The notes under the pieces were generated by a model, which was not told where the DNA came from, did no database searches, and saw nothing but the letters and a program-made list of their open reading frames with translations. From positions 310,001 to 374,000 of the forward strand of contig NZ_GL890986.1 of NCBI RefSeq assembly GCF_000212815.1: a stretch of 64,000 nucleotides of DNA. Reading direction: 5' to 3'. How positions within the stretch are numbered: the stretch's first letter is position 1; each line of letters begins with the position of its first letter. Below, piece after piece: positions 44,495 through 53,100 of the stretch. Source of the stretch: Streptococcus sanguinis SK49. Its GTDB lineage: Bacteria > Bacillota > Bacilli > Lactobacillales > Streptococcaceae. Position numbers and translations under genes: made by a program.

Positions 44495-46291
44495 ATGGAA
44501 CAAAAACATCGTTCTGAATTTCCGGAAAATGAACTCTGGGACCTAACGGCCCTTTACCAAGACCAGGAGGACTTCTTGCGGGCCATCGAAAAGGCCAGAG
44601 AGGACATCCAGAAATTCGTCCGTGATTACCAAGGCAATCTCAGCACTTTCGAAGATTTTGAGCGGGCATTTGCTGAACTAGAGCAGATTTATATCCAAAT
44701 CAGCCACATCGGTAACTACGGTTTTATGCCACAGACCACTGACTTTGGTGACGAGAGCTTTGCGCAGATTGCCCAAGCAGCCATGGAGTTTGAGACCGAG
44801 GCCAATGTCGCACTCAGCTTCTTTGACGACGCCCTGGTCGGTGCAGACGAAGCTGTCTTAGAGAAATTAGGCCAAGAGCCCCATCTGACATCAGCCATTC
44901 GCCAGGCCAAAATCAAAAAATCCCACTATCTGGGAGCGGATGTCGAAAAAGCCTTGACTAATCTGGGCGAAGTATTTTATAGCCCACAGGATATTTACAC
45001 CAAGATGCGGGCTGGCGACTTTGCCATGGCTGACTTTGAAGTAGACGGCAAAGTTTACAAAAACAGCTTTGTCACCTATGAGAATTTCTACCAAAATCAT
45101 GAAAATGCAGAAATCCGCGAAAAAGCTTTCCGCTCTTTCTCTGAAGGCCTTCGTCAGCATCAAAATACTGCTGCAGCTGCCTATCTGGCTCAGGTCAAGT
45201 CTGAAAAACTGCTGGCTGACATGAAGGGATATGACTCTGTCTTTGACTACTTACTAGCAGAGCAAGAAGTTGATCGCTCTATGTTTGACCGGCAGATTGA
45301 CTTGATTATGAGCGAATTTGCCCCAGTAGCTCAGAAATACCTCAAGCATGTCGCTAAGGTAAACGGACTTGAAAAAATGACCTTTGCCGACTGGAAGCTG
45401 GACTTGGACAGCGAGCTCAATCCCGAAGTCAGCATTGATGATGCTTACGATCTCGTCATGAAATCAGTCGAGCCACTCGGACAAGAGTATTGTCAAGAAG
45501 TTGCCCGCTATAAGGAAGAACGCTGGGTCGACTTTGCGGCCAATGCTGGAAAGGATTCTGGAGGCTATGCTGCGGATCCTTATCGGGTTCACCCTTATGT
45601 CCTCATGAGCTGGACTGGTCGCATGAGCGATGTCTATACTCTGATTCACGAAATTGGCCACTCTGGTCAGTTTATCTTCTCTGACAATCACCAAAGCTAT
45701 TTCAACGCCCACATGTCCACCTACTATGTGGAAGCACCGTCTACATTTAATGAACTCCTGCTCAGTGATTATCTGGAACGCCAGTTTGATAATCCTCGTC
45801 AGAAACGCTTTGCCCTGGCTCACCGTCTGACAGACACCTACTTCCACAACTTCATCACTCACTTGCTGGAAGCCGCCTTCCAACGCAAGGTCTATACTTT
45901 GATTGAAGAAGGCGGAACCTTCGGCGCAAGCAAACTCAACGCTATCATGAAAGAAGTCTTGACAGAATTTTGGGGCGATGCCGTTGAGATTGACGACGAC
46001 GCTGCCCTGACTTGGATGCGCCAAGCCCACTATTATATGGGACTTTACAGCTACACTTACTCCGCAGGATTGGTCATCTCTACCGCTGGCTACCTACATC
46101 TGAAAAATGACGAGAATGGTGCCCGTGACTGGCTGGAGCTACTCAAATCTGGCGGCAGCAAGACTCCGCTTGAGTCTGCTATGATTATCGGAGCAGATAT
46201 TTCGACAGACAAACCACTCCGCGACACCATCCAATTCTTGTCTGACACAGTTGATCAGATTATTGCTTACAGCGAGGAGTTGGGGGAGTAA
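44495..46291 (+). CDS. pepF: Oligoendopeptidase F
   Basis: A 598-residue M3B zinc peptidase that degrades short peptides in the cytoplasm. The N-terminal helical region starts SEFPENELWDLTALYQDQ. The zinc site is HEIGHSG with H385, E386 and H389, and the third ligand is in STYYVEAPSTFNELLLSDYL. The C-terminal YSYTYSAGLVIST segment is conserved substrate-binding sequence. The ATG follows AAAGGAG. Length is typical of streptococcal PepF/PepB. Confidence 0.96.
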   Translation: MEQKHRSEFPENELWDLTALYQDQEDFLRAIEKAREDIQKFVRDYQGNLSTFEDFERAFAELEQIYIQISHIGNYGFMPQTTDFGDESFAQIAQAAMEFETEANVALSFFDDALVGADEAVLEKLGQEPHLTSAIRQAKIKKSHYLGADVEKALTNLGEVFYSPQDIYTKMRAGDFAMADFEVDGKVYKNSFVTYENFYQNHENAEIREKAFRSFSEGLRQHQNTAAAAYLAQVKSEKLLADMKGYDSVFDYLLAEQEVDRSMFDRQIDLIMSEFAPVAQKYLKHVAKVNGLEKMTFADWKLDLDSELNPEVSIDDAYDLVMKSVEPLGQEYCQEVARYKEERWVDFAANAGKDSGGYAADPYRVHPYVLMSWTGRMSDVYTLIHEIGHSGQFIFSDNHQSYFNAHMSTYYVEAPSTFNELLLSDYLERQFDNPRQKRFALAHRLTDTYFHNFITHLLEAAFQRKVYTLIEEGGTFGASKLNAIMKEVLTEFWGDAVEIDDDAALTWMRQAHYYMGLYSYTYSAGLVISTAGYLHLKNDENGARDWLELLKSGGSKTPLESAMIIGADISTDKPLRDTIQFLSDTVDQIIAYSEELGE

Positions 46292-46300
46292 AGAATAAAC

Positions 46301-46336
46301 AAAATCAGCTTGAATTTCGTTCAAGCTGATTTTTAA
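46301..46336 (+). terminator. Terminator of pepF, bidirectional
   Basis: AAATCAGCTTGAA (46301-46313) and TTCAAGCTGATTT (46319-46331) form a perfect 13-bp stem followed by TT. On the other strand it lies just past the convergent membrane-protein gene. Confidence 0.9.
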
Positions 46337-46341
46337 ATAGT

Positions 46342-46701
46342 TTAATAAAAATAAAGAGGCCCAAAAAAGCGGAGATAAAGTAAAATATAGGCACTAAAAC
46401 AAGCGATAAATATAAGCCATCTTGTCCAGTACTGTGACTTAGTATAACTCTTCATTCGCAATAGCCCGATGAAGAACCAGATCAGACTCCAAAAAACCAG
46501 GCCTAATATCTGAGGAGCAAAATACGAAATTAAAAGTAAAACAGGAATCAACAAAGCCAATACTAGTATGATTCTTTTTTGCGTGATCTGCTCTCTAGGA
46601 ATCATCCACCCCACAAAAAAACAGAAAACCGCTGGAGCAACAAATGGTGTAAAAATCATAAAGATAAATAAAATATATTTTAAAAACTCAATAATAATCA
46701 T
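46342..46701 (-). CDS. Small hydrophobic membrane protein, hypothetical
   Basis: A 119-residue protein with four hydrophobic segments (FLKYILFIFMIFTPFVAPAVF, IILVLALLIPVLLLISYF, ILGLVFWSLIWFFIGLL, LIFIACFSAYILLYLRFF) and short polar loops. I start it at ATG 46701; a GTG six bases upstream is an alternative. No family recognised, and no neighbour gives a hint. It is convergent with pepF. Confidence 0.65.
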   Translation of the reverse strand: MIIIEFLKYILFIFMIFTPFVAPAVFCFFVGWMIPREQITQKRIILVLALLIPVLLLISYFAPQILGLVFWSLIWFFIGLLRMKSYTKSQYWTRWLIFIACFSAYILLYLRFFGPLYFY

Positions 46702-46843
46702 CACCACATTCCCATCGTGTTTTAAATAACCTAGATCTCTAGCGCGACCCGTTGGAAAAAATTTACCTCTACCTATTATACCTTAAAATATGCATTTTCA
46801 AACAAAAATTTTAAATTGACTCATTATTGTTATAATCGAAATA

Positions 46844-46872
46844 AAAAAGACCGCTCCAAAACAAGAGCAGCC
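46844..46872 (-). terminator. Terminator downstream of trxA
   Basis: On the minus strand CTGCTC and GAGCGG pair (with a wobble) around TTGTTTTG and are followed by TCTTTTTTA, about 40 bases past the trxA stop. Confidence 0.7.
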
Positions 46873-46909
46873 TCATTTTAAAACAGGCCTATATAACCGT
46901 AATCTTACT

Positions 46910-47224
46910 TTATCCCAACTCCGCCACAATGGCTTTAATCTGCTGGGCAGTATGAACACCCGCTAGCTGCTTGACGACCTGACCGTCTTTTTTAAAGAGC
47001 AAGGTCGGGATAGACATGATGCCAAAGTCGCGTGCTGTAGCTGGATTTTCATCCACATCCATCTTGACAATCTTGAGCTCCTCTTCGGAAACTTCCTCTG
47101 AGAGCTTGTCAAGGATTGGCCCCTGCATCCGACAAGGTCCGCACCAAGTGGCCCAAAAGTCAATGAGCACTAATCCATCTTTTGTTTCTTGCTCAAATGT
47201 TGCATCTGTGATTGCTTTTACCAT
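46910..47224 (-). CDS. trxA: Thioredoxin
   Basis: A 104-residue disulfide reductase with WATWCGPCRM (Cys28, Cys31), DVDENPATARDFGIMSIPTLL with the cis-proline, and full normal length. The ATG follows AGGAGA. It lies 18 bases after the DUF4649 gene, probably in the same transcript. Confidence 0.96.
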   Translation of the reverse strand: MVKAITDATFEQETKDGLVLIDFWATWCGPCRMQGPILDKLSEEVSEEELKIVKMDVDENPATARDFGIMSIPTLLFKKDGQVVKQLAGVHTAQQIKAIVAELG

Positions 47225-47242
47225 TATTTTTCTCCTTTATTC

Positions 47243-47464
47243 TTAGTCAAACTTTGTCAAATCCTGCTTCATCAGGAAAAAGAAGACGTCCCCGTAAGTA
47301 CCCTGGTAGTTCAAATCATGGCCTTTATAAGTCAATTTTTTAACTGGGTAATAATCTGCCACTCCAATCAAGCAGGCCTGCTGGGACTGCTCAAACTCCT
47401 GATAAGACTCAAAGGTCATCTTCCGCTCCTGCTTGACAGCATCCAAATATGTGATTTCAATCAT
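47243..47464 (-). CDS. DUF4649 family protein
   Basis: A 73-residue protein beginning MIEITYLDAVKQERKMTFESYQEF. The short beta-rich layout and the C-terminal YGDVFFFLMKQDL are typical of the streptococcal DUF4649 family. Function unknown. The ATG follows AAGGAGAAG. It directly precedes trxA. Confidence 0.8.
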   Translation of the reverse strand: MIEITYLDAVKQERKMTFESYQEFEQSQQACLIGVADYYPVKKLTYKGHDLNYQGTYGDVFFFLMKQDLTKFD

Positions 47465-47601
47465 AACTTCTCCTTTTCAAAACTACTCTTGTAATTTTTA
47501 TTTTATGATTATATTGTAATCTCTTTTGTTACATCTATCAAATAAAACGACTTGGAGATATCACTTCGCCTTTCAAGCCACTCACCGATTTCCTGACAAA
47601 C

Positions 47602-47626
47602 AAAAAAAGCCTCCCATCGGAAGACT
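47602..47626 (-). terminator. Terminator of yjdF
   Basis: AGCCTCCC (47608-47615) pairs with GGAAGACT (47619-47626) with two wobbles. Seven T residues follow on the minus strand. Confidence 0.75.
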
Positions 47627-47653
47627 TTCCCATATAAATAAGAAAAACCAGGC

Positions 47654-48067
47654 TCAATGCCCCTTGTGCTTTTCCAATCGTTTTTGCTGTTTGAGTTCGA
47701 ATTTCCTTTGCTTAGCCAGTTCTTTCTGCTGCTTGCGCTTGACTCGAGCAATTTTCTTTTGCTCTTCTAATTGCAGACTCAGCGCTTCCTGAGACTTTGA
47801 AGAACGTGAAGCCATCTGCTCCTTTTTAGCCTGTCTCTGCAGGCGTTTGGGACTGATGGACTTAGCCTTCTCCTTTACCCTGATGCTAGGACTAAACTGC
47901 AACCGATGATAATAACGGTTTAGAAAATCCAACAATTCCTGCGCGCTAGGCTCTGCACCAAAGGTGACTCGGCAAACTCTATAAGATTGAGCATGTTCCT
48001 GCTCGAAAAGACCGTGCCAAAATCCCTCTTCAAAATAAACTGTCAGCGTCATTGAAATCTTATCCAT
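47654..48067 (-). CDS. yjdF: YjdF family protein (DUF2992)
   Basis: A 137-residue protein. The N-terminal domain (ISMTLTVYFEEGFWHGLFEQEH ... RVTFGAEPSAQELLDFLNRYYHRL) matches YjdF. The C-terminal half is an extremely basic, Gln/Lys-rich coiled coil (KRKQQKELAKQRKFELKQQ). Biochemical role unknown. In Bacillus the gene sits behind a riboswitch answering azaaromatic compounds, which suggests a part in handling such toxic molecules. Here too a long, structured leader precedes it. The ATG at 48067 follows AAAGGAGGTG, which can be hidden by the leader. Confidence 0.88.
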   Translation of the reverse strand: MDKISMTLTVYFEEGFWHGLFEQEHAQSYRVCRVTFGAEPSAQELLDFLNRYYHRLQFSPSIRVKEKAKSISPKRLQRQAKKEQMASRSSKSQEALSLQLEEQKKIARVKRKQQKELAKQRKFELKQQKRLEKHKGH

Positions 48068-48230
48068 GACAGCACCTCCTTTAAAAAATCCCTAAGAATG
48101 GACAACCAAGGAGGAAGGTTACTGACAAAAAATGGATTTTTTGCGTCTGGACTACCAACCAGAACTGTGTTTTTATCTTAGTAGCTACAGTCTAGCAAGA
48201 TTTTCTAAAAAATTCAAGATTATCAGAATC
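48068..48230 (-). promoter_or_regulatory. Structured yjdF leader, candidate riboswitch with Shine-Dalgarno sequestration
   Basis: The ribosome-binding site AAGGAGG (plus-strand 48075-48081) is perfectly complementary to CCTCCTT 26 bases further upstream (48108-48114). A second pairing, AAAAAATCC (48134-48142) with GGATTTTTT (48083-48091), crosses the first, so the two are mutually exclusive or form a pseudoknot. Above them lies a conserved-looking block with GTAGTCCAGACGC. This is the layout of a translational riboswitch. The yjdF motif is the obvious candidate from the gene it precedes. Confidence 0.55.
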
Positions 48231-48356
48231 TCGCTTAGATAAGTGAATTGGATTTTCTTGTATGAAAGGCAGAAAAATCAAAAAACAAGAAAGCTCTCTT
48301 CTTGTAAAATACATTCATTTCCGCTATAATACTACAAATACTGAAAGGAGAGAACT

Positions 48357-49283
48357 ATGAAGTATATTTGGGCTTTCTTAGCAACCTTGAGCTTGGCTGG
48401 ACTGGTTCTTTTCTTCTGGCATTCCCAAACCAAATCAAATCCTACCCCTCCTAAGCCAGAAACCACACAGACAGCTTCTAGCGAGAAAATCGACAATCAA
48501 CCGACTCCGACAGAAGACATCGTGTCTGAAGAATACAGCGTTTCATACGATGACAAGCAGCTCTACGGAAAGATTACTGCTCCTCGTGACTACAAGAGTA
48601 AAAAATTGCCGACCATTGTCATTGCACATGGATTGAACAACACCCTTGAACAATATGACATGTACAGCCAACTGCTGGCAAAGCAAGGTTATCTGGTTTA
48701 CAGCTTTGATTTCTACGGCGGCAGCCGCCAATCGAAGAGCGGTGGACAAGATATGCTGAATATGTCGGTCAAGACCGAACTGACAGACTTGACCCAAGTC
48801 ATGGAAAAGCTGAGTTCCGAGGCCTTTGTAAATAAGACCAAGATGAGCTTATTCGGTGCCAGCCAAGGCGGTGTCGTTGCCAGTCTCTATGCTGCTGCTT
48901 ATCCGGACCGCGTACACAAACTCCTGCTTATCTTTCCAGCTTTCGTTCTTTTCGATGATGCCAAGGAGACCTATCGTGAGCTAGGGAGCCTTGACTTCGA
49001 CCAACTTCCTGATAGCCTGACACACCACAATACTACTTTGGGCAAGATTTATCTAATCGATGCCTTAGACATTGACATCCAAGCAGAGCAGGCCAAAATC
49101 ACAGCTCCGACCCTCATTATCCATGGTACCGATGACGCAGTCGTGCCCTATCAGTATGCCGTTCAAGCAAGTCAGACCATTCCAAATGCAAAGCTGGTCA
49201 CTGTAGAAGGTGGGGAGCATCGTATTGACGAAAGATTTGCTATCACTGCCGCTCCTGCCATTCAAAAATTCTTGAAAGAGTAA
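48357..49283 (+). CDS. Exported alpha/beta hydrolase
   Basis: A 308-residue serine hydrolase with an N-terminal signal anchor (IWAFLATLSLAGLVLFFW) and a Pro/Thr-rich spacer (residues about 25-55). The catalytic domain has nucleophile GASQGG, acid HGTDDAVV and histidine GGEHRI. The cap is small, as in acyl esterases/peptidases of the BAAT/DLH type. It acts outside the membrane; substrate unknown. The ATG follows AAAGGAG. Monocistronic. Confidence 0.85.
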   Translation: MKYIWAFLATLSLAGLVLFFWHSQTKSNPTPPKPETTQTASSEKIDNQPTPTEDIVSEEYSVSYDDKQLYGKITAPRDYKSKKLPTIVIAHGLNNTLEQYDMYSQLLAKQGYLVYSFDFYGGSRQSKSGGQDMLNMSVKTELTDLTQVMEKLSSEAFVNKTKMSLFGASQGGVVASLYAAAYPDRVHKLLLIFPAFVLFDDAKETYRELGSLDFDQLPDSLTHHNTTLGKIYLIDALDIDIQAEQAKITAPTLIIHGTDDAVVPYQYAVQASQTIPNAKLVTVEGGEHRIDERFAITAAPAIQKFLKE

Positions 49284-49296
49284 AGTTGCTGATAGA

Positions 49297-49330
49297 AAAA
49301 GTTCTTCTAAAGAAATAGAAGGACTTTTTA
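49297..49330 (+). terminator. Terminator of the alpha/beta hydrolase gene
   Basis: AAAAGTTCTTCTA and TAGAAGGACTTTT (49297-49328) pair with a wobble and end in TTTTTA. Confidence 0.75.
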
Positions 49331-49404
49331 TTTGGAAAAATTAGAAGAATTAGACTAGGAAATGATATTTGAAGAGCTTACAACGAATTAAGAGGAGTGA
49401 TGAA

Positions 49405-49473
49405 TAAAAAAACTTCTGAAATCAGATAACTAATTTGAGACCGGGCTAAAATCCTAGAGAAAAAGAAAAACTA
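49405..49473. repeat. Degenerate copy of the rpsO downstream sequence
   Basis: About 60 bases (AAAAAACTTCTGAAATCAGA ... CGGGCTAAAATCCTAG ... AAAACTAC) resemble 49644-49713 block by block, including the identical 16-mer CGGGCTAAAATCCTAG. The hairpin of the second copy is decayed here. The interval 49474-49643 holds no gene. Confidence 0.6.
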
Positions 49474-49643
49474 CTCTTTAGTAGAGCAGCTTCAACTTTG
49501 TGTATTCAATTGAACACGTACTAAGCGAGTTGATAAAATAAAAATCTCCCCGAAGAGAGAAGACCTGGTTTATTTTACCTTACAATGCTAGAAACCATAA
49601 CCGAAGATAATACTCGAGTATATCGAGGTAAGGTGACAAAAGT

Positions 49644-49713
49644 AAAAAAGCCCTCTGGAGTCAGAGAGCCAATTTGAGCTCGGGCTAAAATCCTAGTGAA
49701 AAAGATGAAACTA
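49644..49713 (-). terminator. rpsO terminator and repeat copy
   Basis: On the minus strand GGCTCTCTGACTCCAGAGGGC forms a stem followed by TTTTTT (49645-49671). The same block contains CGGGCTAAAATCCTAG, shared with the copy at 49405-49473. It is about 110 bases past the rpsO stop. Confidence 0.7.
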
Positions 49714-49782
49714 CTTGTGTTCATCGAACACAGTGTCGTTTCCCTATTTTCATACGGATTTTTAACGCCCTTAGCATCATGA

Positions 49783-50052
49783 TTAGCGACGAAGTCCAAG
49801 AGAGTTGATCAACTCACGGTAACGGTTAACGTCGTTCTTACGAAGGTAAGCCAAGAGGTTACGACGGCGACCGATTTTCTTCATCAAGCCACGGTAAGTA
49901 GCGTGGTCTTTTTTATGTTGTTTGATGTGGTCGTTGAGGTGGTTGATTTCCCAAGTAAGGACAGCAACTTGAACCTCTACTGAACCAGTGTCACCTTCGT
50001 GACGTGCATATTGTGCAATGATTTCATTTTTTTTCTCTTTTGAGATTGCCAT
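49783..50052 (-). CDS. rpsO: 30S ribosomal protein S15
   Basis: An 89-residue protein: [21 protein letters not shown], then [27 protein letters not shown] and the ending [12 protein letters not shown], all typical. S15 nucleates the central domain of 16S rRNA. The gene is monocistronic with its own consensus promoter and a leader of about 80 bases that may carry S15 feedback structure; I did not find a specific motif. Confidence 0.98.
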   Translation of the reverse strand: MAISKEKKNEIIAQYARHEGDTGSVEVQVAVLTWEINHLNDHIKQHKKDHATYRGLMKKIGRRRNLLAYLRKNDVNRYRELINSLGLRR

Positions 50053-50142
50053 AATTTACTCCTTTTCTTTACGCTTCATCCGAGTGGCAGGTTTGGCATG
50101 GCCTGCAACCAAGAAGAAGTTATTTGTCTTTACGACATACTT

Positions 50143-50171
50143 ATTCTACCAAGAAGCTCTACCTTTGTCAA
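50143..50171 (-). promoter_or_regulatory. Promoter of rpsO
   Basis: On the minus strand, TTGACA (50171-50166), 17 bases, TAGAAT (50148-50143). Confidence 0.85.
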
Positions 50172-50249
50172 ATGATTCTCTCCTAAATATCCTATTAGCT
50201 ACTATCTAATCTTGCATTCTCATATTATATAAGTAACAGGACGAAAAAA

Positions 50250-50273
50250 GAAGTGAAACAACCGTTTCACTTC
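50250..50273 (-). terminator. Terminator at the end of the Pel-associated operon
   Basis: GAAGTGAAAC (50250-50259), AACC loop, GTTTCACTTC (50264-50273): a perfect 10-bp stem. On the minus strand CTTTTTTCG follows. It lies just after the DUF4832 stop. Confidence 0.9.
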
Positions 50274-50276
50274 TTT

Positions 50277-51659
50277 TTATCTATCTACTGCTGAATCATA
50301 TAATGTTAAAACAGTTTTATTCTCCTGACCTTTATTGGCAAAACGTATTGATGGTTGGTTTGTCAAAGGAGAAACTATCCCTATAGCAACCCTATAACCT
50401 TTATCATTATCTGTTATTCCTACGGTTGACAGTGATAATTCAACTTTCTCTTCTTTACCAGGTAACATCTTAGTTAAATCAACTGGCAGTTTCTTTGTCT
50501 CCACAACCCTGCCTGTTTTATTATAAACATAAATCTTCGTTTCCCAATTACGATAAAAAGGAGCCACTCCTTTGTTTGACAAGGTAACGGTCAGCTGGGT
50601 CTTTTCACTTTCTGGTTTTAAAGATACCGAAGGGACCCATAATCTATATCCCATATTTTTCAAAACTTCTTTATAGCCCTTATCATCTTTTTCATCAATG
50701 ATTTCAGCTACTTTTGGTCCTAAGAAAGTTGTATGGGACTGTCGAACTTCTTTAACCGTTTGGGATAAATTTTTCTTTAAAATAGCCTCCATGCTTACTG
50801 CACTAGTAAATTCACCACCAATAGGTGACGTTTGCCAAGCATTAGGCATCGCAACTAGCCCGTTTTTAGCATCTTCTTGGTCATAGTCTCCACCAGATCG
50901 AACCCAACCTAACCAAACTTCTCTGCTTTCCTCTTCTCCAACCATATCGTTATACAGTCCGAATCCATGCTTTTTAGCAGCTGCAAAGGGGCGACGCATT
51001 AAAATATTGGCTTTTGGAAAAGCTTGAATCCATGGAGTAATAAACTTCTCTCGAGTTTCTGCTTCTGGTAATTTCCGGATATTCGCTTCCTCATTGATAT
51101 GCCATTCACCCCAGTGACCAAGAACTCCAAGCTGAATAAAGGCAATTTGCCCACTTTTAGCCCACCTTTCCCCCATGGCGGCAACAGCCTTTTGATAATA
51201 GGATATCAAGTTTTTATCTGAATAGTTAGGAGAAAAACCCTTACCATATTCAGAAGCGTAGCGATCCCCGGGATCAGACATTTCTTTTATCAGCCAAGAA
51301 GGGATATCTTCGTGGGGAGTATCTGAAGGGTAGTCTAATACAAATCGTAAGACAATATATTTTCCCTCTTTTTTCCAACGTTCAATTTGATTACTTTCTT
51401 CTATCTTTTCCCAATTATAAACACCTTTTTGAGCCTCTAGTTCTTTCCACGTAACATCCATATATACAAGCTGAACATCTTCTGGAAGTTCTTCTTCTTC
51501 TGCTGATGGAGCATAGCCCATCAAGGGATTAGGAAGGACTTCAGTGGAATATGTAAAAGCACGATCCACCTGTTTTTTATTAAAAGAAGTAATATGAAGA
51601 GCGCCGCAAATAGTAGCTACTACTACAAAAATTAAACTATATCTCAATTTTTTATTCAT
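50277..51659 (-). CDS. DUF4832-type secreted/anchored glycosidase-like protein
   Basis: A 460-residue protein. An N-terminal signal anchor (LRYSLIFVVVATICGALHI) is followed by a TIM-barrel-like domain: NPLMGYAPSAEEE, VYMDVTWKELEAQKGVYNW, FIQLGVLGHWGEWHINEE. A C-terminal beta domain of DUF4832 type covers about residues 330-455. The acids in GHWGEWH and VTWKELE are placed as in glycoside-hydrolase barrels. I choose ATG 51659 behind GGAAATGG; ATGs at 51674 and 51695 are alternatives, the latter overlapping the DUF4956 gene. Last gene of the Pel operon; a role in trimming the polymer is inferred from position only. Confidence 0.75.
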   Translation of the reverse strand: MNKKLRYSLIFVVVATICGALHITSFNKKQVDRAFTYSTEVLPNPLMGYAPSAEEEELPEDVQLVYMDVTWKELEAQKGVYNWEKIEESNQIERWKKEGKYIVLRFVLDYPSDTPHEDIPSWLIKEMSDPGDRYASEYGKGFSPNYSDKNLISYYQKAVAAMGERWAKSGQIAFIQLGVLGHWGEWHINEEANIRKLPEAETREKFITPWIQAFPKANILMRRPFAAAKKHGFGLYNDMVGEEESREVWLGWVRSGGDYDQEDAKNGLVAMPNAWQTSPIGGEFTSAVSMEAILKKNLSQTVKEVRQSHTTFLGPKVAEIIDEKDDKGYKEVLKNMGYRLWVPSVSLKPESEKTQLTVTLSNKGVAPFYRNWETKIYVYNKTGRVVETKKLPVDLTKMLPGKEEKVELSLSTVGITDNDKGYRVAIGIVSPLTNQPSIRFANKGQENKTVLTLYDSAVDR

Positions 51660-51675
51660 TCCATTTCCAATCATG

Positions 51676-52347
51676 TTAACCGTGATACTCACCATTATAC
51701 TGGATAAGCGTCACGTCTGAAACCCGTTCAAGATTTCGAATTCTCTCTACAAAAGTGAAATCTTCTTTCTTACAGAGGACTTCAACCGCCATTTCAATAG
51801 TATCACCTCGAAGTGTCTTTGATTTCACAAAGTATTTTATTTTACCAAAAGATTGAATGATGCGATCACCTGTTTCATCACCTTGATAATGAATAATGAC
51901 AATATAAACCTTTCCTTGGTGTTGCATCCGACTAAAAACCAGTAGCATTCCAAAAATGACTACTGCTGTCACAATTGCCAAGATGTACATACCAGCACCA
52001 ACGGTTATTCCTGTGGTAATGGCCCAGAACAGGTAGAGCAAGTCCATGGGATCTTTTACAGCCGTCCGGTAACGTACAATGGAAAGGGCACCAACCATAC
52101 CCAAAGAGATAACCACGTTGGTACTAATTGCCAAAGTTACCATAGCCGTTAGAATAGACATCCCAATCAAGGTCATTGCGAAACTTCTAGAATAGACAAC
52201 TCCAGTGAAAAATCTCTGATAAACAAAATAGATAAATGCTCCTAAAGCGATTGCTAATAATAGAGTGGCAAGAATTTTTACAGCATTTTGGGAAGTAAAA
52301 TTCTCCGATTTTAGTATTGATTTTTTAATCATATCTTGAACACTCAT
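51676..52347 (-). CDS. DUF4956 membrane protein
   Basis: A 223-residue protein with four membrane helices (KILATLLLAIALGAFIYFVY, FAMTLIGMSILTAMVTLAI, VVISLGMVGALSIVRYRTA, ITTGITVGAGMYILAIVTAVV) and a cytoplasmic C-terminal domain of about 85 residues with an ACT-like pattern. The RYRTAVKDPMDLLYLFWA loop is the family hallmark. DUF4956 genes regularly accompany VTC-domain and CotH genes. The start is ATG 52347 after GGAGAGAAG. The function of the trio is not established. Confidence 0.88.
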   Translation of the reverse strand: MSVQDMIKKSILKSENFTSQNAVKILATLLLAIALGAFIYFVYQRFFTGVVYSRSFAMTLIGMSILTAMVTLAISTNVVISLGMVGALSIVRYRTAVKDPMDLLYLFWAITTGITVGAGMYILAIVTAVVIFGMLLVFSRMQHQGKVYIVIIHYQGDETGDRIIQSFGKIKYFVKSKTLRGDTIEMAVEVLCKKEDFTFVERIRNLERVSDVTLIQYNGEYHG

Positions 52348-52365
52348 TCTTCTCTCCAATCTCTC

Positions 52366-53100
52366 CTAATAATCTGTATCATACCAGTATTCAAAATCAT
52401 GCAAATATCTTGTCTTTTCATAGCAAAGGACGTATTTTGATACCGCAATAAATTCTGAAGCCTGAGGTGGAATAATATCTTTGATAATCTGTGGTTGCAA
52501 CTCCGTATATTTCACTTCAAAAACTAGCTTGCCTGGGGGAAGAACTGGGATAGTTGGCAAGTTGGAATCAAATATATCCAAACTACCAACAGCAGCTCGT
52601 ACATCCGAATCAAAAGTCAGTCGAACAGTACCAGCGTCATAGACCCATGGCTCACGTTCATAATCAACGATTACGCGGGGACGCATAACATTTGTCATAC
52701 ATTCAAAATAAAACTCCCTACAAAGAGGATAGGGACTATGAAGTAAAAATCCATAGTCACCTTCAATAATTTTCTCTACCTCTTCTCGTGTTAAAGGCGC
52801 TGCTTCCTTATAGATATAATTCTCAAATTTTTTCTTTCTTTCTAGCTTGATGCTACGATCACTAAAATTATAGATTCTGATACGGTATTTTTTTCGCATC
52901 AAAATCCCTGCATCCTTCTCTTCATAGCTACTATTCCAGTAGTCATCGAAATAAAGGCTTCGGATAGTATATCCTCCATTTTGGGCATGTTTATCTAAAT
53001 TAAGAATGGACTCAAAACGTTGTGTTAATAAGGCTTTTTCTTTTAAACCGATGAGATACTTCGCCTCATGACGAAATTGCTCTTTTTTATCTGTTTTCAT
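52366..53100 (-). CDS. VTC-domain protein (polyphosphate polymerase-like)
   Basis: A 244-residue cytoplasmic protein with the tunnel-fold VTC domain. FRHEAKYLIG opens it; YTIRSLYFDD and the basic/acidic strands KKYRIRIYNFSD, IKLERKKK, RPRVIVDYEREPW and KLVFEVKYTE follow. These alternating residues line a phosphate-binding barrel in yeast Vtc4. Whether this bacterial form makes polyphosphate or binds another polyanion or nucleotide is unknown. The ATG at 53100 lies inside the end of cotH (14-base overlap), so it is tightly coupled. Confidence 0.88.
   Translation of the reverse strand: MKTDKKEQFRHEAKYLIGLKEKALLTQRFESILNLDKHAQNGGYTIRSLYFDDYWNSSYEEKDAGILMRKKYRIRIYNFSDRSIKLERKKKFENYIYKEAAPLTREEVEKIIEGDYGFLLHSPYPLCREFYFECMTNVMRPRVIVDYEREPWVYDAGTVRLTFDSDVRAAVGSLDIFDSNLPTIPVLPPGKLVFEVKYTELQPQIIKDIIPPQASEFIAVSKYVLCYEKTRYLHDFEYWYDTDY

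Noticed and set aside
49575..49799. 74-codon minus-strand frame between the hydrolase and rpsO
   Set aside because: It begins inside rpsO in another frame, runs through the rpsO terminator and repeat block, and has no ribosome-binding site or plausible protein features.
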